Source: Winogradskyella jejuensis (GTDB lineage Bacteria; Bacteroidota; Bacteroidia; Flavobacteriales; Flavobacteriaceae). From it: 64,000 nt of DNA. Below the pieces are notes generated by a model that saw only the letters and a list, made by a program, of their open reading frames with translations, had not been told where the DNA came from and did no database searches. The translations under genes and the position numbers were made by a program. The stretch lies in the NCBI RefSeq assembly GCF_900129745.1, contig NZ_FQWS01000002.1, positions 1,116,001 to 1,180,000 of the forward strand, read 5' to 3'. Numbering within the stretch: the first letter of the stretch is position 1; each line of letters begins with the position of its first letter. This document shows positions 50,560 to 59,236 of the stretch, piece after piece.

Positions 50560-51339
50560 ATGAAGCGTATTTTATTATTTTTAAGCTTAAGTTATTCTCT
50601 ACTTAGTTTTGGTCAAAACAAAACTATAGCCTTTGGAGAAAAGCTTGTCTTTACAGCATCTTATAATATGTCTGGTTTGCTTACAGATATAGCACAGGTT
50701 ACTATGGAGACGAGTAAAATAAAGACATCGTCTAGTACTTTGATGCGTCTTAAATGTTCTGCGGCTACCTTTAGTAGTTTCGATAGTTTCTTTAAAGTCA
50801 GAGATTTATACGAAAGCTATGTGAGTCCAACCAGCTTAACACCATATTTATATAAGCGCGATATCAACGAAGGCGGTTATTACAAGTTTATGCAATATAA
50901 ATACCGACGTAAGTCTAAATCTGTTGAGAGTACCAAAAAGAAAAGACGAAGTGATGGGACAATTTGGGAAGAAAAAAAACAACTAAGCATCGGTAGTTCA
51001 ACAAAAGATTTAGTAGCCACATTATACACCTTACGTAATTTAGATATTCACAAAGCGAATGTTGGAGATTCCTCTAGCTTCAAAGTTTTATTTGATAATG
51101 TAGAATCTACAGTAGTCTTTAAATACTTAGGCAAAGAAACTATCTCCACAGTTTTAGGTCGTAAAGAATGTTATAAAATAGCCATAAGCCTAAAAGGTTC
51201 AGATTTACTCAAAGGAAATAACGCAAATATTATATGGCTTACAGCAGATGCAAACAAAGTTCCTGTATTTGCCAAGTTTAAAATCCCAGTGGGTAATGGA
51301 GAGCTTAAAATAAAATCTGCAACAGGTTTAAAACATTAG
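50560..51339 (+). CDS. DUF3108 domain-containing exported protein
   Basis: 259-aa protein with signal peptide (MKRILLFLSLSYSLLSFGQ). The mature part begins FGEKLVFTASYNMSGLLTDIAQVTMET and continues as repeated beta strands, LKCSAATFSSFDSFFKVRDLYESYV being the DUF3108 pattern, with a basic loop (KKKRRSDGTIWEEKKQ). Ends IPVGNGELKIKSATGLKH. DUF3108 proteins are periplasmic beta-clam proteins of unknown role. The next gene follows after 4 bp. Confidence 0.88.
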   Translation: MKRILLFLSLSYSLLSFGQNKTIAFGEKLVFTASYNMSGLLTDIAQVTMETSKIKTSSSTLMRLKCSAATFSSFDSFFKVRDLYESYVSPTSLTPYLYKRDINEGGYYKFMQYKYRRKSKSVESTKKKRRSDGTIWEEKKQLSIGSSTKDLVATLYTLRNLDIHKANVGDSSSFKVLFDNVESTVVFKYLGKETISTVLGRKECYKIAISLKGSDLLKGNNANIIWLTADANKVPVFAKFKIPVGNGELKIKSATGLKH

Positions 51340-51343
51340 CATT

Positions 51344-51673
51344 ATGAAAAAGTTATTAGTCATTTTAGGTTTTATCTCTTCAATATTAGCAGTCGTACTA
51401 TCAGTAACGCCTTTATTTAAACTTTCATTATTTCCTGTAGTCGTTGCCTTTTTGTGTGGATTAGGCCTCGTTTTCTTAGCTAAGAAAAACCAATTCAAAA
51501 CCAAAGCTATTCAGTATGTATTTTTGTTAGCTATTATTTCGTTATCATTTACGATATATAAAAGCGTTTTTCAAAAAGCTGAAGTTGGTAACACCGAAGA
51601 ACTCGAACAACTTGACGAAACCTCTGAAGAAGAGGCTATAAAAGAGCTAGAAGATATCGAAATTGACGGATAA
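51344..51673 (+). CDS. Small membrane protein with acidic tail
   Basis: 109-aa protein with three TM helices (LVILGFISSILAVVLSVTPLF; LFPVVVAFLCGLGLVFLA; IQYVFLLAIISLSFTIYKSVF) and a Glu-rich C-terminus (EVGNTEELEQLDETSEEEAI). Co-transcribed with the DUF3108 gene. No known function. Confidence 0.75.
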   Translation: MKKLLVILGFISSILAVVLSVTPLFKLSLFPVVVAFLCGLGLVFLAKKNQFKTKAIQYVFLLAIISLSFTIYKSVFQKAEVGNTEELEQLDETSEEEAIKELEDIEIDG

Positions 51674-51726
51674 TTTCTTACAGAAGTTTGTTTTTTCTCT
51701 TATTTTTGAAGTTTAATCTATAGAAA

Positions 51727-52761
51727 ATGAAAATTCTAGTAGTGGCTTCACTTCTACTCTTAATGGGTACTTGCTCAAATAAAAGACATAGTGAGAAGGT
51801 GAGCGATTTAAAGGAATCCATAAGTTTTGATAACAAATCTAATGTAGAAACCTACCTCAACACCATCACTGAAGCTGAGTTAAAAGAGCATTTATATGAG
51901 ATAGCTTCGGATAAATATGCTGGTCGTATGTCAGGAGAAGATGGACATAATGAAATCTGTAACTACCTAAGAGCGCACTACGATTCTTTAGGAATTAAAG
52001 CTCCAAATAAATATTCAAACTACTTCCAAACTGTTCCTAAATCTTACCTACCAGAAGAACTCAATCAATCGCAGAATGTTATTGCTTTTATCGAGGGAGA
52101 GGTTTTTCCAGATGAATATCTTATCGTTTCTGCACATTCCGACCATATGGGTGTTATAGACGGTAAAGTGTATAATGGTGCCGACGATAATGGCTCTGGT
52201 ACATCCGCGCTTTTAGAAATTGCTGAAGCCTTTAAAATTGCTGAAAAGAATGGTGCAAAACCAAAGCGAAGTATTGTATTTCTTCATGTTACTGCAGAAG
52301 AACACGGTCTTTATGGCTCTCGTTATTATATCGATAATCCGGCATTTCCTTTAGAAAAAACTGTAGCTAATCTCAATACAGATATGATTGGGCGAATAGA
52401 TAAACGACATGCAGACAATCCAGATTATGTGTATCTCATTGGCTCGGATAGAATTAGTACCGAGCTAGATTTTATAGTCAGAAAAGCTAACGATGAGTTT
52501 ACTCACCTCGAACTAGACTATAAATACAATGCCTATAACGATTCTAACAGATACTATAGTCGTTCAGACCATTACAACTTTGCTTTACAAGATATTCCAG
52601 TTATTTTCTTCTTTAATGGTGAGCATGAAGATTACCATAAAGCAACAGATACTGTTGACAAAATACATTTCGAAAGTCTTAGAAAACGAACACAACTCAT
52701 TTTTGCCACAGCATGGTATGTTGCAAATGCTGAAAATGCACCTACAAAAGAGGTCTTATGA
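51727..52761 (+). CDS. M28-family zinc metallopeptidase, lipoprotein
   Basis: 344-aa peptidase with a lipoprotein-like start (MKILVVASLLLLMGTC, C16). M28 metal ligands: SAHSDHMG (His, Asp), GADDNGSG (bridging Asp), TAEEHGLYGS (catalytic Glu and metal Glu), TDMIGRID (Asp) and SRSDHYNF (His). No PA domain insertion. The neighbour downstream is a longer paralogue with the same N-terminal motif (TITEAELKEHLYEIASDKYAGR), suggesting a duplication. Probably an exported aminopeptidase. Confidence 0.93.
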   Translation: MKILVVASLLLLMGTCSNKRHSEKVSDLKESISFDNKSNVETYLNTITEAELKEHLYEIASDKYAGRMSGEDGHNEICNYLRAHYDSLGIKAPNKYSNYFQTVPKSYLPEELNQSQNVIAFIEGEVFPDEYLIVSAHSDHMGVIDGKVYNGADDNGSGTSALLEIAEAFKIAEKNGAKPKRSIVFLHVTAEEHGLYGSRYYIDNPAFPLEKTVANLNTDMIGRIDKRHADNPDYVYLIGSDRISTELDFIVRKANDEFTHLELDYKYNAYNDSNRYYSRSDHYNFALQDIPVIFFFNGEHEDYHKATDTVDKIHFESLRKRTQLIFATAWYVANAENAPTKEVL

Positions 52762-52857
52762 TGTTAAATTGTGTTAAAGCACAAGCTCAAAAACTTTGAT
52801 GCACTATTATTAATTAATTTTATGAAATCAACCTTATTTAGCTCAAATAATTTTAAT

Positions 52858-54429
52858 ATGAAAAAAACAATACAAGCCTTAGGCTTAGCAGTTGTATTAA
52901 CCGCTTGTGGTGGTAGTAATACAGGAACTAAATCTACTGCAAAAGCACCAGCTAATCCTGAAGATTATGCTAAAACCATTACACAAGATGAACTTAAAGA
53001 ACTGCTATATACTTATGCTTCTGATGAGTTTGAGGGTCGTAATACAGGAGAAAAAGGTCAGAAAATGGCTGTTGAATACCTAAAAAAGCAATACCAATCT
53101 ATGGGTATAGCTTCGCCATATTCTGGTGATGATTATTTTCAAGAGGTACCATTACAAAAACAAAAAGTTTCCGAAGCTCAAATATCAGTTAACGGTACTA
53201 CTTTTGATGCTTACAAGCATCATATAGTTTTAGCACTATCTAAAAGCCTTGACATTAATACTTCTGAAATTGTATTTACAGGCTATGGTATTGATGCTGA
53301 AAATTATTCAGACTATAAAGATTTAGACGTAAAAGGAAAAATAGTATTAGCCAAAGCTGGTGAGCCAAAAGATGCTAATGGAAATTATGTTACCTCAGGT
53401 ACAACTGAAGACACAAAATGGACCAATGGTCGTCAATCTTTATCTAGCAAACGAAATGCTGCAAGAGAAAATGGTGCAAAGGCCATGTTATACCTAGATA
53501 ACGGACTATTCTCTAGATATGCACCTTTTTATCAAAGACAAGCACAAGCTGGGTCGTCAGGACGTTTATCTTTAAAAAATAATACTGATGACTTTGCATT
53601 TATCATGATAAATGATGAATTGGGAAAAGCTTTACTACCAACAATTGATGAAGATGATTCTTCAAAAGTGGTTAATACAAATTTAATATTGAAAGCTCAA
53701 AATGAAGCTGAAGATGTGATGTCTGAAAATGTTGTAGCTTTCATTAAAGGCTCAGAAAAGCCAGATGAAATCTTAGTGATTTCTGCTCACCTTGACCATG
53801 AAGGTATCAAGAATGGTGAAGTATACAATGGTGCAGACGACGATGGTTCTGGTACAGTAGCTATTTTAGAAATTGCTGAAGCTTTTCAGCAAGCTGTAAA
53901 AGATGGTTATCAACCAAAGCGTTCCATTCTATTTTTGCACGTAACGGGTGAAGAAAAAGGGCTCTTAGGTTCTAGATATTATACAGACATGGACCCTATT
54001 TTCCCTCTTGAAAATACGGTTGCCGATTTAAATATCGATATGATTGGTCGTATGGACCCTAAACGTAAAGAAGGAGAGCGTAACTACGTATATCTAATTG
54101 GTAGTGACAAGTTAAGTACAGAACTACATAATCTATCGGAGGAAGTCAATAAAAAGTATACCAATATAGAATTAGATTATACATACAATGACGAAAATGA
54201 CAGAAATCGTTACTACTACCGCTCAGACCATTATAATTTTGCAAAAAATAATGTTCCGGTAATCTTCTATTTTAATGGTACACACGACGATTATCATAGA
54301 CCAAGTGATACACCAGATAAAATTGAATACGATTTATTAGAAAACAGAACACGTCTGGTTTTCCATACGGCTTGGGAAGTTGCCAATAGAGATAATAGAC
54401 CCGTTGTTGACAAGGCAGAAGAGAAATAA
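52858..54429 (+). CDS. M28-family zinc metallopeptidase with PA-like insert, lipoprotein
   Basis: 523 aa from the ATG at 52858, which gives a lipoprotein signal MKKTIQALGLAVVLTACGGS (C17); the open frame upstream to 52771 lacks one. Residues ~130-300 form a protease-associated (PA) domain (DINTSEIVFTGYGIDAENYS, DLDVKGKIVLAKAG). Catalytic part: SAHLDHEG, GADDDGSG, TGEEKGLLGS, IDMIGRMD, YRSDHYNF, all five zinc-site elements. Paralogue of the preceding gene. An exported aminopeptidase, anchored to the envelope. Confidence 0.93.
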   Translation: MKKTIQALGLAVVLTACGGSNTGTKSTAKAPANPEDYAKTITQDELKELLYTYASDEFEGRNTGEKGQKMAVEYLKKQYQSMGIASPYSGDDYFQEVPLQKQKVSEAQISVNGTTFDAYKHHIVLALSKSLDINTSEIVFTGYGIDAENYSDYKDLDVKGKIVLAKAGEPKDANGNYVTSGTTEDTKWTNGRQSLSSKRNAARENGAKAMLYLDNGLFSRYAPFYQRQAQAGSSGRLSLKNNTDDFAFIMINDELGKALLPTIDEDDSSKVVNTNLILKAQNEAEDVMSENVVAFIKGSEKPDEILVISAHLDHEGIKNGEVYNGADDDGSGTVAILEIAEAFQQAVKDGYQPKRSILFLHVTGEEKGLLGSRYYTDMDPIFPLENTVADLNIDMIGRMDPKRKEGERNYVYLIGSDKLSTELHNLSEEVNKKYTNIELDYTYNDENDRNRYYYRSDHYNFAKNNVPVIFYFNGTHDDYHRPSDTPDKIEYDLLENRTRLVFHTAWEVANRDNRPVVDKAEEK

Positions 54430-54459
54430 TAAAGATTTAAAATTCTTAAAATCAAATCT

Positions 54460-54497
54460 AAAGCCTTTCTACTATTTGTAGAAAGGTTTTATTTTTT
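54460..54497 (+). terminator. Terminator after the second M28 gene
   Basis: AAGCCTTTCTAC-TATTT-GTAGAAAGGTTTT hairpin (54461-54490) followed by a T-rich tract. Confidence 0.82.
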
Positions 54498-54515
54498 AAA
54501 TTAGTATTAAAAAGG

Positions 54516-54547
54516 TTTTGCAAAAAAATAGATTTGAATTACATTTG
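54516..54547 (+). promoter_or_regulatory. Promoter of tRNA-His
   Basis: TTTTG (54516-54520), 19 bp, TACATTTG (54540-54547): a model Bacteroidota promoter. Predicted start near 54554, 11 nt before the tRNA. Confidence 0.78.
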
Positions 54548-54564
54548 CACTCCTAATCAAAAAT

Positions 54565-54640
54565 GGTGGTTGTAGCTCAGTTGGTTAGAGCGTCGGTTTG
54601 TGGTACCGAAAGTCGTGGGTTCGAGCCCCATCTTCCACCC
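54565..54640 (+). tRNA. tRNA-His(GUG)
   Basis: Anticodon stem TCGGT/ACCGA with loop TTGTGGT, anticodon GTG; D-arm GCTCAGTTGGTTAGAGC; T-arm GTGGGTTCGAGCCCCAT; extra 5' G paired with C73, the hallmark of tRNA-His. In the acceptor stem positions 5-68 and 6-67 are U-U mismatches (GTGGTTG against CTTCCAC), which is odd. Confidence 0.9.
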
Positions 54641-54649
54641 ATAATAAGT

Positions 54650-54679
54650 AAAGCCTTTCAGAAATGAGAGGCTTTTTTT
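54650..54679. terminator. Bidirectional terminator between tRNA-His and bshB1
   Basis: AAAGCCTTTCA-GAAA-TGAGAGGCTTT stem with seven or more T following; one G-U pair. It serves the tRNA and, on the other strand, the convergent bshB1 gene (stop at 54686). Confidence 0.85.
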
Positions 54680-54685
54680 GTAGGT

Positions 54686-55402
54686 TTATATTAAATCAAA
54701 TAAACTATCTACCGCCGCATAACGCTCTGTTGTAAATCCTTCTGCATATTCTACACCTATAAGTCTTCCTAAGTTTCTAGCTCTATACGCTATACTATCT
54801 GTAAAATTTTTACTGGATATTGGTGTTTCTGGTTCGCTGCTCTTTGGATTGTAAAATTGCGTTTTATAAGCCAAAACGGCTTCCATTTTTTTATCCATAA
54901 AACCAGAGACATCCACTACAAAATCTGGCTTAATGTCTTTCCACTGGATATAATGATAAACTACCTTTGGCCTCCAATTGTCTTGAATAACGCCATCTAG
55001 CTCAGTTTCAATCTTAACTAACCCACTTAAAAAACAAGCATCACTAACAAGTTTACTACCTTTTCCGTGATCTATGTGCCTGTCTTCAATTGCGTTGCAA
55101 AGCACAATTTCTGGTCGATACTTACGAATCATTTTTATGATTTCTATCTGGTGCTTTTTATCATTAACAAAAAAACCATCTGCAAATCCTAAATTTTCTC
55201 TAACGGCAATTCCTAGTATTTTAGCGGCATTCGTCGCTTCCTCATCTCTGGTTTGTTCTGTGCCTCGCGTACCTAATTCGCCTCGGGTTAAATCTATAAT
55301 TCCAACGCTCTTACCGTTTTCAACTTCTTTGGCAAGAACAGCCCCACAACCTAATTCCACATCATCAGGATGTGCGCCAAAAGCTAATATGTCTAGTTTC
55401 AT
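54686..55402 (-). CDS. bshB1: Bacillithiol biosynthesis deacetylase BshB1
   Basis: 238-aa LmbE-like zinc deacetylase. Zinc site GAHPDDVELGCG (His, Asp, Asp) and EDRHIDHGKGS (His). The segment IIDLTRGELGTRGT and the ENLGFADGFFVNDKKHQIEIIKMIRKYRPEIVLCNA order match BshB1, which deacetylates GlcNAc-malate to GlcN-malate, the second step of bacillithiol synthesis. Full length. BshA and BshC are not in this window. Bacillithiol replaces glutathione in many Bacteroidota. Confidence 0.93.
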   Translation of the reverse strand: MKLDILAFGAHPDDVELGCGAVLAKEVENGKSVGIIDLTRGELGTRGTEQTRDEEATNAAKILGIAVRENLGFADGFFVNDKKHQIEIIKMIRKYRPEIVLCNAIEDRHIDHGKGSKLVSDACFLSGLVKIETELDGVIQDNWRPKVVYHYIQWKDIKPDFVVDVSGFMDKKMEAVLAYKTQFYNPKSSEPETPISSKNFTDSIAYRARNLGRLIGVEYAEGFTTERYAAVDSLFDLI

Positions 55403-55610
55403 TAATTATATTTTCAATAAGAAATCGATTAATTTTTATAAAAAACTATGGTTTTTTTATCGATTTAATCAAAGTTCATTGTCAAAAGTATTAAAAAGAA
55501 TAGAGATAACAGGTTTCTTTTTATTACGCAAACGGTTTCGCTTAACAAAATGATGATTTTATCTATCCAATTCTACATAAAATTGAAAACTTCGTAATTC
55601 AATCCTATCA

Positions 55611-55653
55611 TGACATTCGTCATAATAATTAGGTGCTATAGCCTGTAATTTTA
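55611..55653 (+). promoter_or_regulatory. Crp/Fnr-type operator and -7 box for the SLC13-type gene
   Basis: TGA-N6-TCA at 55611-55622 (TGACATTCGTCA) and TAATTTTA at 55646-55653; centre spacing 33 bp. Start near 55657, leader about 22 nt. It lies outside the main stress block, beyond the island. Confidence 0.65.
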
Positions 55654-55678
55654 TACTATAATTAAAAGGTTTCCTCCT

Positions 55679-57517
55679 ATGAGCTTAATGCTAATTATTT
55701 TATCTGTTACAATCCTACTTTTCATATGGGGAAAATTCACACCAGACATTATTGCGCTCTTGTCTATGCTAAGTCTTTTCCTATTCGGGATTCTAGACTT
55801 AAATGAGACGTTGAGCGGTTTTAGTAATCCTACAGTAATTATGATTGCCGCTCTTTTTATTATTGGAGAAGGCTTATCTCAAACCGGTTGGACGGCTTTA
55901 GCTGGAGAAAAATTTATGCAACTAGCAGGTAAAAGTATTACGCGTCTGCTGGTTATAACTAGTTTGGGTGCTGGCGTTCTGTCGGGTATCGTGAGCAATA
56001 CAGGTACTGTGGCTACACTAATGCCAGTGACTATTTCTTCTGCTTGGAGTATTGGCACCTTACCATCAAAATTACTAATGCCAATTGCCTTTGGTTCTAA
56101 TACTGGTGGTCTTTTAACCTTAACAGGTACACCACCAAATATTATTGTAAATAACACGATGATAGATAGCGGGCTAGAAGGTTTTTCTTTCTTTGAGTTT
56201 GGATTAATTGGTCTTCCGTTACTTATTATAGCGCTACTCTATTTTAGATATATTGGGTATAAACTATTACCAAGCAACAAAACAAACAATAAACCCGTTG
56301 ATATTAGCTCAACACTACACAAGTGGATAGAAGCCTACAAAGTCGATGACAACTATTACAGGCTAAGAGTTCGTTCTGTGTCGCCTCTACTAAATACAAA
56401 AATCGGAGATTGGGATTTCGAAAAAGAGCATCGTGTTGCTATCATCAGGATTAAAAGAAGACATCCAAATTTCTTAAAAGGTAATGAGGCTTTTATTGAG
56501 TTTCCGACCAATTCTACAGAGTTTCTCTATCATGATATTATTACTGTAAAAGGCGATACTGAGGCTATTAATGCGCTAATGATAAAATTTAGACTTGGCC
56601 TACTACCACTTGAACCTATTGAAGAAGAATTAAAAACAAATCTTATCAACCAAGAAGTTGGTATGGCCGAAATATTGGTGACTCCAAAATCTGTTTTAGT
56701 CGGTCGAAAGATTAAACTAGGGAATTTCTTCCAACGTTTTGGTGTACAACTAATGGCAGCTTCTAGAAATAATAAACCTTTTACAGAGCGTGAAATAACT
56801 GTAAAAGCAGGTGATGCTTATCTTGTTAGAGGTATCTGGAGCGACATAGAACAGTTAAAAGAACATCACGAAAATTTAGTGATTTGTGGTAGCCCAGAAG
56901 GTATAGCAAAAACAGTAACGCAACTGTCTATAAAATCATACATCGCGTTATTCGCGTTGGTGCTTATGATTACCTTATTAGTATTTAAAATTGTTCCTGG
57001 TGCAGTTGCTGCATTAATTTCTGCTGGAATAGTATTAATCTCTGGTAGCGTGCCAATTGCTAAAGCGTATAAAGGTATAAGTTGGATAAGCGTGGTGATG
57101 ATTGCCGCTATGATACCTATGGGTATCGCATTACAAAAAACAGGTACAGCCCAATTAATTGCAAGTGGTCTGGTTAAAACACTCGGTAGCTTTCATCCAG
57201 TGGCATTACTCGCAGGAGTTTTTCTACTGACTACAACGTTTAGCCAAGTGATTAATAACTCGGCAACCGCAGTACTTATGGCACCAATTGTTTTAATAGC
57301 TGCTAAAACCCTAAATCTATCTGCAGCACCATTTATGATTGCTGTTGCCATAAGTGCATCTACAGCATTTTTAACACCTGTAGGCACTACAACAAATGCT
57401 ATGGTAATGACAGCTGGCGGATACAAATTCCAAGACTATTTAAAAGTAGGTGCGCCTTTGCTTCTACTATTTCTAATAACAACGCTATTACTAGTGCCAT
57501 TGATTTGGCCATTTTAA
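55679..57517 (+). CDS. SLC13/DASS-family anion permease with TrkA-C domains
   Basis: 612-aa transporter. N-terminal membrane half with the SNT hairpin motif (IVSNTGTVATLMPVTISSAW; LTGTPPNIIVNNTMID), a cytosolic insert of two TrkA-C (RCK_C) domains (about 205-385; RSVSPLLNTKIGDWDF, VGMAEILVTPKSVLVGRKI), then the C-terminal half with a second motif (INNSATAVLMAPI, FLTPVGTTTNAMV). Such YbiR/SLC13-like permeases import dicarboxylates or sulfate with Na+. Its operator links it to the stress regulon; sulfate transport would fit the sulfur genes, but substrate is unproven. Confidence 0.9.
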   Translation: MSLMLIILSVTILLFIWGKFTPDIIALLSMLSLFLFGILDLNETLSGFSNPTVIMIAALFIIGEGLSQTGWTALAGEKFMQLAGKSITRLLVITSLGAGVLSGIVSNTGTVATLMPVTISSAWSIGTLPSKLLMPIAFGSNTGGLLTLTGTPPNIIVNNTMIDSGLEGFSFFEFGLIGLPLLIIALLYFRYIGYKLLPSNKTNNKPVDISSTLHKWIEAYKVDDNYYRLRVRSVSPLLNTKIGDWDFEKEHRVAIIRIKRRHPNFLKGNEAFIEFPTNSTEFLYHDIITVKGDTEAINALMIKFRLGLLPLEPIEEELKTNLINQEVGMAEILVTPKSVLVGRKIKLGNFFQRFGVQLMAASRNNKPFTEREITVKAGDAYLVRGIWSDIEQLKEHHENLVICGSPEGIAKTVTQLSIKSYIALFALVLMITLLVFKIVPGAVAALISAGIVLISGSVPIAKAYKGISWISVVMIAAMIPMGIALQKTGTAQLIASGLVKTLGSFHPVALLAGVFLLTTTFSQVINNSATAVLMAPIVLIAAKTLNLSAAPFMIAVAISASTAFLTPVGTTTNAMVMTAGGYKFQDYLKVGAPLLLLFLITTLLLVPLIWPF

Positions 57518-57543
57518 ATAAAGACAATAAAAATAATTTACTC

Positions 57544-59181
57544 ATGGAAACATTATTAAAACAACCGATTATGAAAACAAGAGACCTTACCAAGTATGGA
57601 TTAAAAGATACCAATGCCCATTGGAATCTTTCACCCGAAGAGCTACAAGCCATTACTATTGAAAAAGGAATGGGAAGAGAAACTGCTAATGGGACATTGG
57701 CTATAAATACAGGAAAATTTACTGGACGCTCACCACAGGACCGTTTTCTAGTAAAAGATGATTATACAAAAGACCGCGTTTGGTGGGGAAAAACAAACAA
57801 GGGTATTTCTCCAGAGAATTTTGATTATTTACAATCTGAAATCGAGAACTACCTAAGCGGAAAAGAAATCTATGTAAGAGACGGCTACGTCTGTGCTGAC
57901 CCAGCTTACAAAATGAATGTAAGAACCATAACAGAATACCCATGGTCTAATATGTTTATTTACAACATGTTTTTAAGACCTACTGCTGAAGAATTAGAAA
58001 ATTTTGAAGAAGAATGGTTAGTGCTTTGTGCTCCAGGATACGTATGCGAAGAACCATCGAAATACGGTCTTAGACAAGGTAACTTTTCTATTTTAAACTT
58101 TACTAAAAAGATAGCTTTAGTTGGAGGCTCTGCATATACAGGTGAAATGAAAAAAGGTATTTTCTCTGCATTAAACATGATTCTTCCTGTAGATAAAAAT
58201 GTCTTACCGATGCACTGTTCTGCTAATGTTGGCGAGGATGGAGATACTGCCATTTTCTTTGGACTTTCTGGAACAGGAAAAACAACACTTTCTGCAGACC
58301 CAGACCGTAAACTAATCGGAGATGACGAGCATGGTTGGACCGCAGAAAACCGCATTTTTAATTTTGAAGGTGGATGTTACGCAAAAGTTATTGACCTTAC
58401 TGAAGAGAAAGAACCAGACATCTACAGAGCTATTAAACCTGGTGCTATTCTTGAAAATGTTGTTTTTAAAGACAACAATGAAGTTGATTATTTTGACAGT
58501 AGTATCACTCAAAATACACGTGTTAGCTACCCTATTTATCATATTGATAATATTCAGCAGCCATCTTACGCAGATAATCCTAAAAACATCTTCTTTTTAA
58601 CTTGTGATGCTTTTGGTGTATTACCTCCAGTTTCAAAGTTAACACCTGGCCAAGCCGCTTACCATTTTATTTCTGGTTATACAGCTAAAGTCGCAGGTAC
58701 AGAGGCAGGAATCACAGAGCCTGTACCTTCTTTCTCAGCATGTTTTGGTGAGCCTTTTATGCCATTGCATCCAACCAAATATGCAGAGATGCTAAGCAAA
58801 AAAATGCAAGAAGCTGGTGTTAATGTGTGGTTATTAAATACAGGCTGGAGTGGCGGTCCTTACGGCGTTGGCTCTCGTATAAAACTTAAGTACACAAGAG
58901 CTATGATTACAGCTATTTTAGAAGGCGAACTAGATAATGTTGAATTTGAACAACATCCAATCTTTGGATTATTTATGCCTAAGTATTGTCCTAATGTTCC
59001 AACAGAAATGTTAGACCCAATGAATACTTGGTTACAAAAAGGCGCTTATATTAGTAAGGCTATTCAGTTAGCACACTCTTTCCACTTAAATTTTGAAAAA
59101 TTTGCAAGTGAGGCGTCAGAACAAATTATCGAAGGCGGTCCACTAATTGATGAGCATCATCACTTAACCGACCACGTTTAA
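57544..59181 (+). CDS. pckA: Phosphoenolpyruvate carboxykinase (ATP)
   Basis: 545 aa from the ATG at 57544 (METLLKQPIMKTRD); a start at 57571 would give 536 aa, also normal, whereas the frame's first ATG overlaps the permease gene. Signature elements: TGRSPQDRFLV, the kinase-1a P-loop FFGLSGTGKTTLSADP, the metal/kinase-2 DDEHGW, YPIYHIDNIQ, and the C-terminal WLLNTGWSGGPYGVGSRIKL. Converts oxaloacetate to PEP at the start of gluconeogenesis (or the reverse in fermentation). Follows the permease by 26 bp and may be co-transcribed with it. A terminator follows. Confidence 0.95.
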   Translation: METLLKQPIMKTRDLTKYGLKDTNAHWNLSPEELQAITIEKGMGRETANGTLAINTGKFTGRSPQDRFLVKDDYTKDRVWWGKTNKGISPENFDYLQSEIENYLSGKEIYVRDGYVCADPAYKMNVRTITEYPWSNMFIYNMFLRPTAEELENFEEEWLVLCAPGYVCEEPSKYGLRQGNFSILNFTKKIALVGGSAYTGEMKKGIFSALNMILPVDKNVLPMHCSANVGEDGDTAIFFGLSGTGKTTLSADPDRKLIGDDEHGWTAENRIFNFEGGCYAKVIDLTEEKEPDIYRAIKPGAILENVVFKDNNEVDYFDSSITQNTRVSYPIYHIDNIQQPSYADNPKNIFFLTCDAFGVLPPVSKLTPGQAAYHFISGYTAKVAGTEAGITEPVPSFSACFGEPFMPLHPTKYAEMLSKKMQEAGVNVWLLNTGWSGGPYGVGSRIKLKYTRAMITAILEGELDNVEFEQHPIFGLFMPKYCPNVPTEMLDPMNTWLQKGAYISKAIQLAHSFHLNFEKFASEASEQIIEGGPLIDEHHHLTDHV

Positions 59182-59196
59182 TAATTCCATGATTTG

Positions 59197-59226
59197 GAGA
59201 GCCCATTTCTGGGCTCTCTTTTCATT
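59197..59226 (+). terminator. Terminator of pckA
   Basis: 9-bp perfect stem GAGAGCCCA (59197-59205) / TGGGCTCTC (59210-59218) with T-rich tail. Confidence 0.9.
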
Positions 59227-59236
59227 TTATTTATTT

